Shown: positions 1 through 10,900, counted from the first letter of the stretch. The stretch is 64,000 nucleotides of DNA from an uncultured Schlesneria sp. (GCA_903904835.1 CAIVEI010000081.1:62001-126000); one strand, 5' to 3'. Notes: generated from the sequence alone by a model not told the origin. Numbers and translations: made by a program.

Positions 1-2
1 GG

Positions 3-500
3 ATCACGATCCAGCCCACGCTGGATCAAAAGGCGGATATCTTGCGCAGCATGGTTAATGTTGCCGTCGCATTAAAAGAGGGGTCCGACCACGAATTGCC
101 TCGGATTGGAGTTATGTCAGCGACTGAAAAGCCAACTGATTCGATGCCCGACACCCTTGATGCCGTTGAGTTAGCACGGCGCAATCATGAAGGTGAATTA
201 GGTGGCTGCATTGTTCAGGGACCGCTCTCGTTTGATCTCGCGTATGCAACGGATGCAGGTGAGAAAAAGCGGATGGAAGGAGCCGTCATCGGAGCCGCCG
301 ATGGGATGTTATTCCCGAATTTGTTGGCGGCAAACCTGACAGTCAAAGCGATCATGTACACATCGGATTGCAGCTTTGGCGGAGTGCTCTGCGGAGCGGC
401 GTGTCCTGTGGTCTTTATGTCGCGAGCGGATTCTACGGAAACCCGTCTCAATTCACTGGCACTGACATTGCGGATGCTGACGGCTTCATCGCAGGGCTAA
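3..500 (+). CDS. Phosphate acetyl/butyryltransferase, C-terminal part (5' end outside window)
   Basis: The reading frame is open to the left edge of the window, so this is the C-terminal ~165 residues of a longer protein (family members are about 300 aa). The visible part matches the end of the PTA/PTB family: a GPLSFDLA motif, a GAADGMLFPNLLAANL stretch (the family's PDIEAGN-like region), then CPVVFMSRADSTETRLNS near the C-terminus. These enzymes transfer an acyl group between CoA and phosphate in the cytoplasm, usually paired with an acyl kinase. No kinase gene is visible to the right. The stop TAA overlaps the stop of the convergent gene that follows. The choice between acetyl and butyryl substrate cannot be made from this fragment. 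Confidence 0.8.
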   Translation: MTIQPTLDQKADILRSMVNVAVALKEGSDHELPRIGVMSATEKPTDSMPDTLDAVELARRNHEGELGGCIVQGPLSFDLAYATDAGEKKRMEGAVIGAADGMLFPNLLAANLTVKAIMYTSDCSFGGVLCGAACPVVFMSRADSTETRLNSLALTLRMLTASSQG

Positions 501-2623
501 CTTCCGACGATCAGTTTCCACTTGATGTTAATCACGCTCGCCCAGAAGTAAGCCGAGAACGATATCGCCGAGACGACGAGATCAGATGTCAGCCAGTATC
601 GTGATTTTGCCGTTAAGCACCGAGCTGCAATGGCAGCGACTGCAAATGCCGGAAGGAAGCCGGTAAGAAACGACCACTCAATGGCGTAGCCAAAGCTGCG
701 GCAAAGATGGAAGTACAACGCACACGTGCCAATGAAAAGCAGTCCCATGGTCCGAGAGAGCCATCGATAAGACTTTCGGTCATGACTTTGTTCCGTCAGT
801 GTGATCACGTTAATTGTAAGTTGGAAAGCCGCCCAAAGAACAAGCGGCCATAACAAGACATATTCACTTTGTCGGCTGTTAATGATTGGGCTGCCGATCA
901 CTCCGGCGATAATCGTCGTCAGCCAGAAGTTGATACGTCCAGTTCTGGCTGAACCTCGCGTCAGCAGGTTCGTAACGGCCGCAGCCAGGCTTGCGAAAAC
1001 AATTACCGCCAGGCTCCACTTGTACCAGGCCAGGAACTCGACCCAGTCAGGAACGGTCGCGGGAAATTCTCGTTCGCCGCCGATCAACCACTTTGCATCG
1101 AGCACATGAACACGAGGAATTGATTGCACGGAACGGGCGGGGAGTTTTGCGTCGTATTGAACTTGTCCGAGGTAAAGACATGCGGCACGAGTTTGTGTTC
1201 GTAAATAGACACAACCGTGATGCAGAGCCGGATAGGTCCAGCAAATCTCGTCCTGGAAGACTTGAGTTCGAGCAAGTTCGGTATATTCGTCCGTCCCCGA
1301 TCTCGCCAGAATCAATTCTCCGCTGTCTGTAAACAGGATCAGTTTATTGTCGGCTGCGATGATATTGGCTTGGCCGACTTTGTTCGTTGACCAGATGATG
1401 CGACCGGTCTCGAAGTCCAGGCAACGGAATTCCCCTCGGGACGGGCGATTTAAGCGAGACTGTGGGTCTTTCAGATCGAAGCCATAGACGCGGCCGTCAA
1501 CGAGCACACTGGAGGCCACATCGTTCGAGAATTTCATTGCTTCCCAGGCAACGACGGGAGTACCCTGCTGATCATGGTCCGAATCGGCTGGGTAGTCCGT
1601 CAAGAGTTCTGTTGCAGTTTTCTGATCGGCAGACGCTCGATCCGCTTCAACAAGCCGATAGCATTTAGCTCCTGCTTTGAAGGGTGATGCGACAAACAGG
1701 AACGGTTCCTTGTAGATCGGGGCTGCGGAGTGTTCGTCGTATCCTTGTGAGAATTCGATTTCCCATTGCTGTTTTCCCGTAAGCACATCGAAGAGAGCAA
1801 TCGAATTCTCAAGGGGTGTCACAACGAGTGAATGACCGTTCCAACGGATTGGCAGTGGGGTTGCGTAACTCGCTGATGATTCCCCTGAGGCCCAAATCGT
1901 GGAACCGTCGCGGAGGTCGAGTGCAACGACACTGGCATCCTGTCCGCCAACTGGGACGATGAGCCGGTCATCAACGATCACGGGAGACGACGCATAACCG
2001 AAATCGGTTCCGAGTCCCCTGTATTTCTTTTTCGGATTACAAGTCCATACGGGCTTACCGCTGTCCGCAGTGAGACAGGAAATCGTTCCATCGGGAGCGG
2101 CAAAATACAGGTGACCTTTGTGCCAGGTCGGTGTGCTGCGTGGACCGGGGTAGAGGCCACCTCCGTCATACGGCCAGCCGTAGTGATGTGTCCAAACGGT
2201 ATCACCAGTCTCAGCATCTAGGCACACGATCGATTGCTGATAGAGGTTCTGAGTCTGAGTGAAGACGCGATTTCCAACGGCGGCAAAGCTCGAATAGCCT
2301 TGCCCCAGTTCTCGAGTCCAGACGAGTGGTGGGCCTCCTTCGGGCCATGAATCAGCCAATCCCGTTTCTGCGGATATCGAATCAAACGTCGGTCCTCGCA
2401 GTTGTGGCCAGGATGTCTGCTTGAGCTCGGATGTTTCCAGATCGCTGTCCACCGGGGATGATGAACCATGTTGCGGATCGGTGGAAGATGGAGTGATGTA
2501 CTTCCAACCCATGAACGAAAGCAACACCATGAGAGCGATTGCCCATGTCCTGTTCTGGCGATGCTTCAGAACGATTGGAGTCAATTGAAACGACCTGTGA
2601 ATAGAATGTTTTCGGCAGACCAA
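497..2623 (-). CDS. PQQ-like beta-propeller membrane protein
   Basis: About 708 aa. An N-terminal membrane anchor (ALMVLLSFMGWKY) is followed by a propeller of PQQ/BamB-type repeats: repeated phrases such as LDAETGDTVW, TADSGKPVW, LDLRDGSTIW and FDVLTGKQQW mark the blades. The last ~190 residues contain about six hydrophobic segments. The combination of an outward-facing propeller and a polytopic C-terminus is common in planctomycetes, but its role is not known to me. The first possible start at 2623 is TTG. Another TTG at 2584 is preceded by AGG at a suitable distance, and the first ATG at 2530 would cut into the anchor, so the start is uncertain. The gene is convergent with the upstream phosphate acyltransferase gene and shares four bases with it. 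Confidence 0.75.
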   Translation of the reverse strand: MVCRKHSIHRSFQLTPIVLKHRQNRTWAIALMVLLSFMGWKYITPSSTDPQHGSSSPVDSDLETSELKQTSWPQLRGPTFDSISAETGLADSWPEGGPPLVWTRELGQGYSSFAAVGNRVFTQTQNLYQQSIVCLDAETGDTVWTHHYGWPYDGGGLYPGPRSTPTWHKGHLYFAAPDGTISCLTADSGKPVWTCNPKKKYRGLGTDFGYASSPVIVDDRLIVPVGGQDASVVALDLRDGSTIWASGESSASYATPLPIRWNGHSLVVTPLENSIALFDVLTGKQQWEIEFSQGYDEHSAAPIYKEPFLFVASPFKAGAKCYRLVEADRASADQKTATELLTDYPADSDHDQQGTPVVAWEAMKFSNDVASSVLVDGRVYGFDLKDPQSRLNRPSRGEFRCLDFETGRIIWSTNKVGQANIIAADNKLILFTDSGELILARSGTDEYTELARTQVFQDEICWTYPALHHGCVYLRTQTRAACLYLGQVQYDAKLPARSVQSIPRVHVLDAKWLIGGEREFPATVPDWVEFLAWYKWSLAVIVFASLAAAVTNLLTRGSARTGRINFWLTTIIAGVIGSPIINSRQSEYVLLWPLVLWAAFQLTINVITLTEQSHDRKSYRWLSRTMGLLFIGTCALYFHLCRSFGYAIEWSFLTGFLPAFAVAAIAARCLTAKSRYWLTSDLVVSAISFSAYFWASVINIKWKLIVGS

Positions 2624-2913
2624 ACCGACATCAACGACACGTCCAGTGGCTTCTCACGTTCTTGAATTGCTCCTTATGATACCATCTTAATCGAAAAATG
2701 TCAGACATTGCGTCTTGACTTCGGGACCTTTTGTAGACAAAATGACTGATGTTGGCTCATCTCAACGGTCTCATTTCAAAAATCTTTACTTCGTGAACGG
2801 CGATCGTTCGCCGGGAACCGACTTCGTCTCGAATAGACAGTGAAATCACGCACGGAAAGCGACGACCTTTTTCGGCGATTTCAACACGATTGTTTCCAGA
2901 ACTGGAGTTACTC

Positions 2914-3954
2914 ATGAAGACATTTCATAGCTCAAAAAAGCGGCTTGGATTTACATGGGTTGAATTGATCGTTGTGATTGCTGTCATCGCGGTGGTGGTC
3001 GCATTATTTCTTCCAGCGGTGGAACAGGCCCGCGAAGCGGCTCGACGGACACAGTGTAAAAACAACCTCAAGCAACTCGGATTGGCGCTTTACAACTACC
3101 AGGAAACGGCACGAACGTTTCCTCCCGGGTTTGTGATGAATACCGATGGCGTTTACATGGGATGGGGATGGGGTGTACAGGTCCTTCCCTATCTCGATGC
3201 GTCACCTCTCTATTTTAATATTTCTGGAACATTCAAGGACGGGCTGCAAGTGTTGCCGGATCTCAAAGATCTCGGATGGCCGCACACGGCGTTTCAGTGT
3301 CCATCGAATCTTGGTTCGCCTGTCCTTCTGCATGCGATGGTATCCACGACGCCGGTCGTGGATGGGGTCGCTACGCCGGGGACGGTTGACTGGAGCAATC
3401 ATCTTGGTCGCTCGATGTATTTCGGAAACGCGGGCTATCTACAGGCTGATGCGGGAGGGATTCATCACGATAGCAGCGGCGAACCTCCTTCAACGGAGCC
3501 TCATCTCAACCGAGCAAGCCTTGGCAACATTGGTATATCCGCCTCCAAGGAACATCGCTATTGCGATCAGCAAAGTTTTCGCGGCATCTTCGGTCAGAAC
3601 AGTTGGGTCAAAATCGACGATATCAAGGATGGAACATCCTGTGTCATCCTGGCCGGGGAAAGGGTGAATCCAATGAATGAGTCGGTCAGTTCAATTGGTC
3701 ATGGAACATGGGTCGGTGTTCCGGATTGTACGACCACCGAAGGGCTGGCAATGGTACTCGGTGATACGAGCATCCGATTGAATTCCGGAAAGCGATTGAA
3801 CGCACAAACTACCGGTTTCGGAAGCCAGCACGTCGGCGGCGCTCATTTTCTCATGAGTGATGGTTCAGTTCGATTCTGCTCGAACAATATTGTTATTGGA
3901 CTCTACCGTGATTTATCCACGATTGACGATGGCCGAGAACTTTCCGATTTCTGA
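2914..3954 (+). CDS. DUF1559 protein with prepilin-type N-terminus
   Basis: 346 aa. After a short basic leader, [19 protein letters not shown] is a type IV/II-secretion prepilin cleavage site and helix (cleavage expected after the G, glutamate at +5). The conserved DUF1559 block ([19 protein letters not shown]) follows, and the C-terminus carries the family's H-x-G-G-x-x-x-x-x-x-x-D-G motif ([12 protein letters not shown]). These pseudopilin-like proteins are present in dozens of copies in planctomycete genomes and are probably surface or periplasmic, but their function is not established. I chose ATG 2914 over the upstream TTG 2890 because GGAG lies six bases before it. The ~290 bp upstream, shared with the divergent propeller gene, holds no gene. 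A weak TTGACT (2715) / CAAAAT (2738) promoter-like pair is the only signal I see there. Confidence 0.85.
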   Translation: MKTFHSSKKRLGFTWVELIVVIAVIAVVVALFLPAVEQAREAARRTQCKNNLKQLGLALYNYQETARTFPPGFVMNTDGVYMGWGWGVQVLPYLDASPLYFNISGTFKDGLQVLPDLKDLGWPHTAFQCPSNLGSPVLLHAMVSTTPVVDGVATPGTVDWSNHLGRSMYFGNAGYLQADAGGIHHDSSGEPPSTEPHLNRASLGNIGISASKEHRYCDQQSFRGIFGQNSWVKIDDIKDGTSCVILAGERVNPMNESVSSIGHGTWVGVPDCTTTEGLAMVLGDTSIRLNSGKRLNAQTTGFGSQHVGGAHFLMSDGSVRFCSNNIVIGLYRDLSTIDDGRELSDF

Positions 3955-3972
3955 CGTCACTCGTTCCTGAAG

Positions 3973-4809
3973 TCATTGTGGCTTTGCAAATTGTTTACGA
4001 ATAATTGGTGTCAGGAATTTCGCAGTCTCGTCACCGATCACGTGGTAGCCCGCCAGATTCGGGTGCCTGTCCCCGAACCAGCCTGGCAAATGGCCGAAGT
4101 GAGCATCGAGTCGATTGTCGAGCACTTCCACCGTTCCTGGATTACCAGCGACAACAAACGGTTTTACAAACTCACGTCGATTCTCAGGAATCTTGTCCAG
4201 CGGAAATCTCCGATAGTTGAGCATATCCGGGCCACGCTTGAGTTCGGTGGCGTAACGTGGAAAGAGGTCGAACAACATCACCCCTTCGGCTTTGGCAACC
4301 TGCTCATTCAATTGGTTGAGTCGCACCGATGTCGCTTCATCGCCGTACGGAATCACCGTTGTCACGATAATGGTTGCTTTCGGGTGATCGGTCTTAATTC
4401 GGCCGATTAATTCGTGATAGTCCTTTGGAAAGTTTTCCGCGAGATTTTCCCGATAAGCATTGTCGTTCAGTCCATAACGAATCAGAACGTAATCGATCCC
4501 CGGCAGCTTTGACGCCGCTTTCTCGTACCGGCCTGAATCCAACAGTCGGCGAATGTATTCCCCACTGAGACCCAGGTTAATCACATTCGTTGGCGGCAAA
4601 TCCTTTTCGGCTGCCAGCAGCTCACGTATCACATCTTCCAAATGCGGTCCCTTGGGGACATGCCGCCGAGGGACGCTTCCTTCAGTTGTACTGTCTCCAA
4701 GCAACAAGATCTGGACCTTGCCATCATGCTCGGCGTGGACCAGTCCACCGCACAGTGTGATCGCCTGGAAGGCGATCGTGAGAAAAAGAGAATTGCGAAT
4801 TCGCATCAT
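3973..4809 (-). CDS. Secreted SGNH/GDSL hydrolase
   Basis: 278 aa from ATG 4809, giving a signal peptide that ends near LCGGLVHA. SGNH-family blocks are visible: block I LLLGDSTTEGS with the serine nucleophile, a glycine block at NLGLSGE, YGLNDN as block III, and GDRHPNLAGY as block V with the catalytic Asp and His. The family cleaves ester bonds, often in acylated polysaccharides, and export to the periplasm or outside is expected. The open frame extends to 4911, but that stretch has no signal character and no good ribosome site. It is convergent with the DUF1559 gene and follows the CPBP protease gene on the same strand with a ~100 bp gap. The substrate cannot be told. Confidence 0.8.
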   Translation of the reverse strand: MMRIRNSLFLTIAFQAITLCGGLVHAEHDGKVQILLLGDSTTEGSVPRRHVPKGPHLEDVIRELLAAEKDLPPTNVINLGLSGEYIRRLLDSGRYEKAASKLPGIDYVLIRYGLNDNAYRENLAENFPKDYHELIGRIKTDHPKATIIVTTVIPYGDEATSVRLNQLNEQVAKAEGVMLFDLFPRYATELKRGPDMLNYRRFPLDKIPENRREFVKPFVVAGNPGTVEVLDNRLDAHFGHLPGWFGDRHPNLAGYHVIGDETAKFLTPIIRKQFAKPQ

Positions 4810-4915
4810 CGTGTCTCGCGGTTCCGGTTGAGGATTCGGGCGTCGATTGCACTTCAGGCTGTAACACTGAATTCCTTGGAAAACGAATCTTCTTTCTTCA
4901 CCGAAAAACACTCGT

Positions 4916-6391
4916 TCATTCAGCGATCAGCAACAGCATGGTACTTGTACCGGCATTGACCAGAGCGTGAGCAATGATCGATGGTATTATCGTACCGCGC
5001 CATTCTCGCACGAGCGTAAAGACCATTGCCAGGCTCATCAGAATCGGAATTCCGAAAAGTCCTTGCGGATGGATCACGGCGAACACAAAACTGTTGATCA
5101 CCATGGCGAAAATGACACTGCCTGCATATCCGAGTTTCGACCCCGCATCACGCAAATGACGATAGAGAACACCACGAAACATGATCTCTTCCGGCACGCT
5201 GGCGAAGACTGCGACCAACAGCAATTGCAGGCGAACCGTCCAGTTGCCTCGCAAAATCGGTTCAACGATGGGATGAATTGGCGAGGCCGATGCATCGCCG
5301 TCGCCTGCAAACGCGCTTGCCACAGCCATCATGAGTAGCGTGATCACCATCGCCACACCGACAACGGGTAACGCACTGAGATAGCCGCCGATTCCGACGA
5401 AGGGGATCGACCACGCGTCGCGACCGAATGACAGCCCGACATCCTTACGCACGTCCGACCAACTGATGCCACGAAGCACGGGCCAGGCGAGTGCAGCAAG
5501 GCCACCGATCTGCGGGATCAGAATCCAGACGAGTCCCCATTTTGGCAATGGAAGGATGACGACGGCATAGTTAAGAGCCACAAACAGGACCATCCAGACA
5601 GCAAACGTCTCGGCATAGATCGCTCCGTTTCCTCGAAGCGTCCCGATTCCACTTTTTAGCCTTCCAGTTGCTGCAAAGATCCAGAAGACAAGTTGCAAGA
5701 CGGCACCGCAAATCATTGCAATGAATGCCAATCCAGTAATTCCCAGCATGACAAATAACGTCCGACGAGAATGGTCCAGCAAACGGCCTCGGCCCTCTCC
5801 GTCAGGGGTTCCCAGCGGGACGAGAGCCAGTCGGCCGACCCAGCCCAGTCTTTCAATCAGAAGTTGACTGCCCGTTCGCCACTCGTCGTCGGTCATCGTG
5901 TCTGTGATTGCTGTCTTCTCGATCAACGCCGATTGGATTCGCAAGAGAAACTGATTGGTTTCGCGATCCCGATCGTTGGCCTCTACGGAACCATCTTTAA
6001 ATTTCGCATCGATTTCATTGAGTGATTTCGATGCCTGTTCGGGGCCGATGAGTTCCCCCATCAACACGGCACCGATCATCCGCTGCCGTGCTGACCCCTT
6101 ACCAAACATCAATTCAATTTCTTTTTGAAGGTTATCCTTTTCCTGAGGTGAAATTGACGAGGCGCCAACGAGATATCTTGCCTGTATCTCAAACAGGATG
6201 GCTGAGGGGTCGCTGTCGGACTCGTTCTCGACCCACAAATGGTTAAACAGCATGAGCCCGATCACGAGGATCACAACCAGCCACGCCAGCCAGGCAATGC
6301 CTCGCGGGGCGCGTGACGCATCGGGGTCGATCACATCAAAAAACGGTTCATTTCCCGGCGGTGATTCGGACGATGGTGAATCCATTAACAT
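4916..6391 (-). CDS. CPBP-family intramembrane metalloprotease
   Basis: About 491 aa from ATG 6391 (ATG 6385 is an equal alternative; the frame extends to 6478). One membrane segment near the N-terminus (WLAWLVVILVIGLMLF) precedes a ~130 aa soluble region, and then about eight hydrophobic segments follow. The C-terminal CPBP (ABI/Rce1-like) domain has all three expected motifs: EEIMFRG with the paired glutamates, F-x-x-x-H (FAVIH) and a final H-x-x-x-N (HALVN). The family cleaves proteins or peptides inside the membrane; substrates are rarely known. The long soluble N-terminal insertion is larger than in typical CPBP proteins of ~250-300 aa. The gene lies immediately downstream of dnaB on the same strand. 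Confidence 0.85.
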   Translation of the reverse strand: MLMDSPSSESPPGNEPFFDVIDPDASRAPRGIAWLAWLVVILVIGLMLFNHLWVENESDSDPSAILFEIQARYLVGASSISPQEKDNLQKEIELMFGKGSARQRMIGAVLMGELIGPEQASKSLNEIDAKFKDGSVEANDRDRETNQFLLRIQSALIEKTAITDTMTDDEWRTGSQLLIERLGWVGRLALVPLGTPDGEGRGRLLDHSRRTLFVMLGITGLAFIAMICGAVLQLVFWIFAATGRLKSGIGTLRGNGAIYAETFAVWMVLFVALNYAVVILPLPKWGLVWILIPQIGGLAALAWPVLRGISWSDVRKDVGLSFGRDAWSIPFVGIGGYLSALPVVGVAMVITLLMMAVASAFAGDGDASASPIHPIVEPILRGNWTVRLQLLLVAVFASVPEEIMFRGVLYRHLRDAGSKLGYAGSVIFAMVINSFVFAVIHPQGLFGIPILMSLAMVFTLVREWRGTIIPSIIAHALVNAGTSTMLLLIAE

Positions 6392-6481
6392 TCCAAGTGA
6401 TAAAATTCCAAACCAAACTGATCGAACCGCAACCTGTGGGACAGCCTCTGCGGACATCGTTGAATGCAACACGGTCAATGT

Positions 6482-7840
6482 CTAAAAGGCATCGGCGACA
6501 GAGTGATCGATTCCACCTTCGTAATTATCAAATCGCATCGACTCACGGCGCCATTGCAGGCTGACGATACCGGTCGGTCCCGAACGATGCTTGGCCACGA
6601 TGATCTCGGCCAGTCCAGGTCGATCTTCTGGATTGTAGGCGTCTGGTCGATGCAAAAACATGACGATATCTGCGTCCTGCTCGATGGCACCACTTTCACG
6701 AAGGTCGGCCAGTCGGGGACGCTTGTCGTCTCGCAATTCTACTCCGCGATTGAGCTGTGACAGGGCGATCAGCGGTAAACTGTTCTCCTTGGCGATCCCC
6801 TTCAATCGCCTGGTGATTAAAGCAATCTGCTGTTCACGATTGATTCGTTTGTCTTCCGGTTCGATCAACTGAAGATAGTCGATGATGACCAGTCCCAGGT
6901 TGTTCCTGCGTTTCAGGCGTCGGCAGATGGCACTGATCTGGGCAACTGTTCGGCCGGGTGCATCGTCGATGAATAGCGGCAGACGGCTCAATTCCGACGA
7001 GGCTTCCAGCAACGCATGTCGTTCGGCCGGTTCGAGCAATCCCTTGCGCAGCCGATGTCCGTCGAGCTTTGCACGAATACACAAAAACCGCTCGGCCAGC
7101 TCCAGCTTCGATTGTTCGAGACTGAAGATGATCGTTGCCGTTTCGCCGGCTCCGGCCACCCACTCCGCGATATTACAAACCAGAGCCGTTTTTCCCATCG
7201 AAGGACGTGCCGCAACGATGATCAGTTCAGACGGCTGAAATCCGTTGGTCTGCCGATCAAGATCGACGAAGCCTGTCGACAAACCACTGATATTTCCTTC
7301 TTTCCCGAGCCGGGTGTTAATCCGGTCGAGTGTATCATGCATGATTTCATCCATGCTGATCTTGGAGGAGGTCTCTTGTTGCTCGAAGATACCGAAGATC
7401 CCCTGCTCGGCTCGCTTCAGGACATCGGCTGTTTCGTCGCTTCCCTCGTAGCATTCGCGCAGGACTTCGGTACAGACGTTGGTCAGGCTTCGCTGAATCC
7501 ATTTGTCGCGGACAATCTCGGCGTAATACTTGACGTGAGCGGCATGGGGAACCGTCTCCAGAATCTCCAGTAAGTACGCCGCGCCGCCAATATCAGCGAG
7601 TTGATTTCGGTCGCTCAGTTCATCAGCCAGCGTGACGATGTCGATGGCCCTGCTGGCTTCGCGCATCTTGCCGATCGTGGAATAGATCAACTGATGAATG
7701 TCGCTATAAAAATGTTCGGCCTTCAGCACGTCGGCAACTTCGTCCATTGCAGGGTTCTCAAGCAATAAGCACCCGAGAACACTTCGTTCGGCCTGAAGGT
7801 TCTGTGGAGGAAGACGTGCTGAAAACGAGGGCTCTGCCAT
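6482..7840 (-). CDS. dnaB: Replicative DNA helicase DnaB
   Basis: 452 aa, normal length. The N-terminal domain (PPQNLQAERSVLGCLL) is followed by a linker and the RecA-like domain beginning at LSTGFVDLDRQTNGFQ. Walker A is ARPSMGKT at residues 211-218; the Walker B region reads LGLVIIDYLQLI, and the LSQLNRGVE and DADIVMFLHR motifs follow. It unwinds DNA at the replication fork as a hexamer and recruits primase. The CPBP protease gene follows 90 bp downstream on the same strand. The ATG at 7840 is followed directly by the conserved PPQN region, so the start is well supported. Confidence 0.97.
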   Translation of the reverse strand: MAEPSFSARLPPQNLQAERSVLGCLLLENPAMDEVADVLKAEHFYSDIHQLIYSTIGKMREASRAIDIVTLADELSDRNQLADIGGAAYLLEILETVPHAAHVKYYAEIVRDKWIQRSLTNVCTEVLRECYEGSDETADVLKRAEQGIFGIFEQQETSSKISMDEIMHDTLDRINTRLGKEGNISGLSTGFVDLDRQTNGFQPSELIIVAARPSMGKTALVCNIAEWVAGAGETATIIFSLEQSKLELAERFLCIRAKLDGHRLRKGLLEPAERHALLEASSELSRLPLFIDDAPGRTVAQISAICRRLKRRNNLGLVIIDYLQLIEPEDKRINREQQIALITRRLKGIAKENSLPLIALSQLNRGVELRDDKRPRLADLRESGAIEQDADIVMFLHRPDAYNPEDRPGLAEIIVAKHRSGPTGIVSLQWRRESMRFDNYEGGIDHSVADAF

Positions 7841-7872
7841 GTGTTGCTTTTCCTGGGAACAAGTCAGACTTT

Positions 7873-7972
7873 TGTGCCACTGCTTAGGAGTCTTCGGAGA
7901 AGCAGTGTCTTCGGTCGGATTGGTTGCGTCCGAAGAACACTGCTTGACCGAGGACGGTCAAGCAGTGGCACA
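7873..7972. repeat. Nested inverted repeats (REP-like) between PSD1 gene and dnaB
   Basis: The ~150 bp gap between the PSCyt1/PSD1 gene and dnaB is almost entirely palindromic. An outer 13 bp pair, TGTGCCACTGCTT (7873-7885) and its exact complement (7960-7972), encloses two hairpins. One pairs AAGCAGTGTCTTCGG (7900-7914) with CCGAAGAACACTGCTT (7930-7945) with one base missing. The other is a perfect 12 bp stem, ACTGCTTGACCG (7939-7950), with a 4-base loop and the complementary arm at 7955-7966. All stems share the unit CACTGCTT/AAGCAGTG. This is typical of a dispersed REP-type element. It could also serve as a transcription barrier, but there is no T-run on either side. Confidence 0.75.
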
Positions 7973-7993
7973 TCCATTGTGCGTTTTTCTGCA

Positions 7994-10900
7994 TCACGGA
8001 ATATAGATCATTTCGTTCAGATTGAAGAAGGAGTGAGCAATATCTTTCCAGATCTCGGCGTTCGACATGACGTTGTCAGCGGGGACCTGATAGAGGTCTG
8101 CCAGTTGACGGACCGCCTGTTCGAAGCGTGAAAGTTCTTCCGCATCCGGTGAACGCCCAAGTGATGAGCGAAACATGGCTTCAACGCGAGTCGGGATTGA
8201 ATCGCCGGTTTGCTTTAACACATTTTGCGACCAGACACCTGCCTGTTGCAGCACGAAGGGATCGTTCAGCAAAGCCAAAGCCTGGGCGGGAACGTTTGTC
8301 ACATCGCGTCGTCCTTGAACCACCTTTCCGCCCGGAAAATTGAACGTGCCGAGAAACTTCGGACCTTCCATCAGGTTATTCTTGATGTAAATACTGCGTC
8401 GACCGTTTCCGTCGAGTGGACCTGGAAACAGGCGACGGTCGGCATATTCCTTTTCGCGGAACGGTTGAATACTCGGTCCGTAAAGCGTGCGATTCAAAGC
8501 TCCCGATGCGGCGAGGATCGTGTCTCGGACAGATTCGGCTTCCATTCGTCGGGCAGGGTAATGTTGCAGAAGTCGATTTTGGGGGTCGACGTCTCTTGAT
8601 TCTGCCGAAGGATGATTCGACATCTGAAATGTTCGAGTCAGAACAAGCGAACGGATCAGTTGTTTCACTGACCAACCCTGTTCGACAAAATCGGACGCGA
8701 GATAGTCGAGCAAGTCCGGATGCGAGGGAACTTCGCCGACATGACCGAAGTCATCGACTGTCCTGACAAGTCCCGTTCCAAATAAGTGATGCCAGATTCG
8801 GTTGACCATGACTCGTGCTGTCAGTGGGTTATTCGGACTGGCGATCCGGTCGGCCAATTCCAGCCGGCCGCTTCCCGGTGAGGTAAACGGTTCTGCGGAT
8901 TTTGATAGAACTTCCAGATACCGCCGAGGCACCACTTCGCCGGGTCGAGTGCAGTCGCCGCGCAGGAAGACAGGCTGCGTGATTCCCGGACCTCCGTCGC
9001 CGAAACCGACGGCCACTCGTGGCAGAGATAACTCCGCTTCTATCTTTCGGTATTCCTGAACAAGCGATTCACCGCGTCGAGATTGTGGATCACTACCGGC
9101 CGGTATTTGAGAAACCTTGTTACCAATCAGTTCACGGCGAAGCATTGCATCCAGCCATCGAACGTCGTCTTCGGTCGCTTTGTTCTCACGGAACGCACAG
9201 ATCGCAGCAAGCATTCGTTCTGCATATCGATGTGTGATCGCGAGAAGCGGGCCTCCTTCATTTTGTGGATTTTTATCGAGTGTTAAATCTCCCTCGAACA
9301 ACGTGTTCAAATGCGAAACGCCGGGCTTTGGAGTTTCGGGACTATCATGCAGTACTACGCGCGTCACCCCGAAATAAGACCGAGGGTTTTCGGCAGCCTT
9401 GTCCCAGGGAAGCTTATAGTTACCACCGTCACCACCGAGTGCGGAAAGCTGATCGGGAAACTTGGGATTATCGAACATCGTCATCAGTTCGGCATACGTC
9501 CGCAGGCTTTCACGGTCGTCTGGGGGCGAAAATGTCACCCAGGTCAGTTCGGGCGATGTGAGCGCGCGATAGTTCGCATAGTTCAACTGACAGTTATTCG
9601 AGACAAGCCTCACTGCACTGCTTCGCTGACCCAGCACTTGAAAGCTGATGTACTTTTTGCCGACCGGCAAGACAGGTGAACGAAGCGTCCCGTTCAGTTT
9701 TGATGAGAGGGCATGTGTATAGCGGCCAGCGGGAAGAATCGATTGCAGCACGTTGTCACCTTCGGTCTGCACGATGAAATCGCCGTTACGGCTCACAGGT
9801 TCGGTCATCGCCTGACCACCGACGCTCCAGCCAGGGACTTCGTTCTCCCGGAAATCGGCATAAGTGACGAACTGTTTCGAATTGAAGTCATTTCGTTCTT
9901 GTGACTCCTTAGCAAACTGTTCTGTCAGCGATTTCCAAACCTCTTCGAATGTTGGTCGCGGCTTCGCAGGATCGACAGGAGCGTCGGCGACTGGCGGTGT
10001 TTCAACGGCCACAAGTCGTCGCCAGATTTCGAACGGTTCGTCGAAAGTCTGCTTTTCTGCGGCGAGTGTTGCGACCCATTTTTCCAGCCGCTGAGGATCT
10101 AGCTTCTTCGTCAATTCCTCGGAAACAGGACGTTTGGTCCGCATTGCGGATGCGGCAAACATGTAGTCCGCAAGATGCGAGTATTCAAGCTCCCACAGAG
10201 AGGCGAGCTCGTGACGGAGCAGAACTTTCAATTCACGCAGTCGCTGTTTCTTGTCCGCATTAACGGAGGGTGCGTCGATACAGTGACTGACATTGCGAGA
10301 ACTGCGAAGCACCGCAAGCAATCCGTAATAATCCTCACTCGAAATGGGGTCGAGCTTGTGATTGTGGCAACGGGCACAGGCCACAGTGGTCGCCTGAAAC
10401 GCTTTGGTCAGCGTGTCGATCTGGTTGTCGGCCAGGTCGTAACCGAGCGAGCGAAGGCTGATGCAGTCGTCATGATTGACCTCACCAAATCGATAGAAGC
10501 CGGTGCCGATCACCGATTCATTAAATTGTTCCTTTTCATTCCAGCGAGGCTGAGGCAACAGATCGCCCGCGAGATGTTCCCGGATGAACTGGTCGTAAGG
10601 GACATCGTCGTTGAAGGCACGGATCAAGTAGTCGCGATATCTCCAGGCATGATGGACTTCGTAATTCCATTCGTTTCCGTGTGTTTCCGAGAACCTGACG
10701 CAATCCATCCAGTGTCGTGCCCACTGTTCTCCAAACTGTGGTGATTGCAGTAGTGAATCGACCAGCCGTTCGACCGCTTCGGCAGGCAGCGGATTGGTTG
10801 CATTCGTAGAAACGCCGGTACCACATTCGGCGACGAAGCGATCGACCTGTTCGATCGTCGGTGGCAAGCCGGTCAGAACGAGACTCAATCGTCGGATGAA

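Noticed and set aside
7873-7972. CRISPR array
   Set aside because: The repeats are inverted and nested, not evenly spaced direct repeats with unique spacers, and no cas gene is present.
9019-9679. Overlapping plus-strand frames inside the PSCyt1/PSD1 gene
   Set aside because: They are shadows of the long minus-strand gene, with no ribosome sites or domain content.
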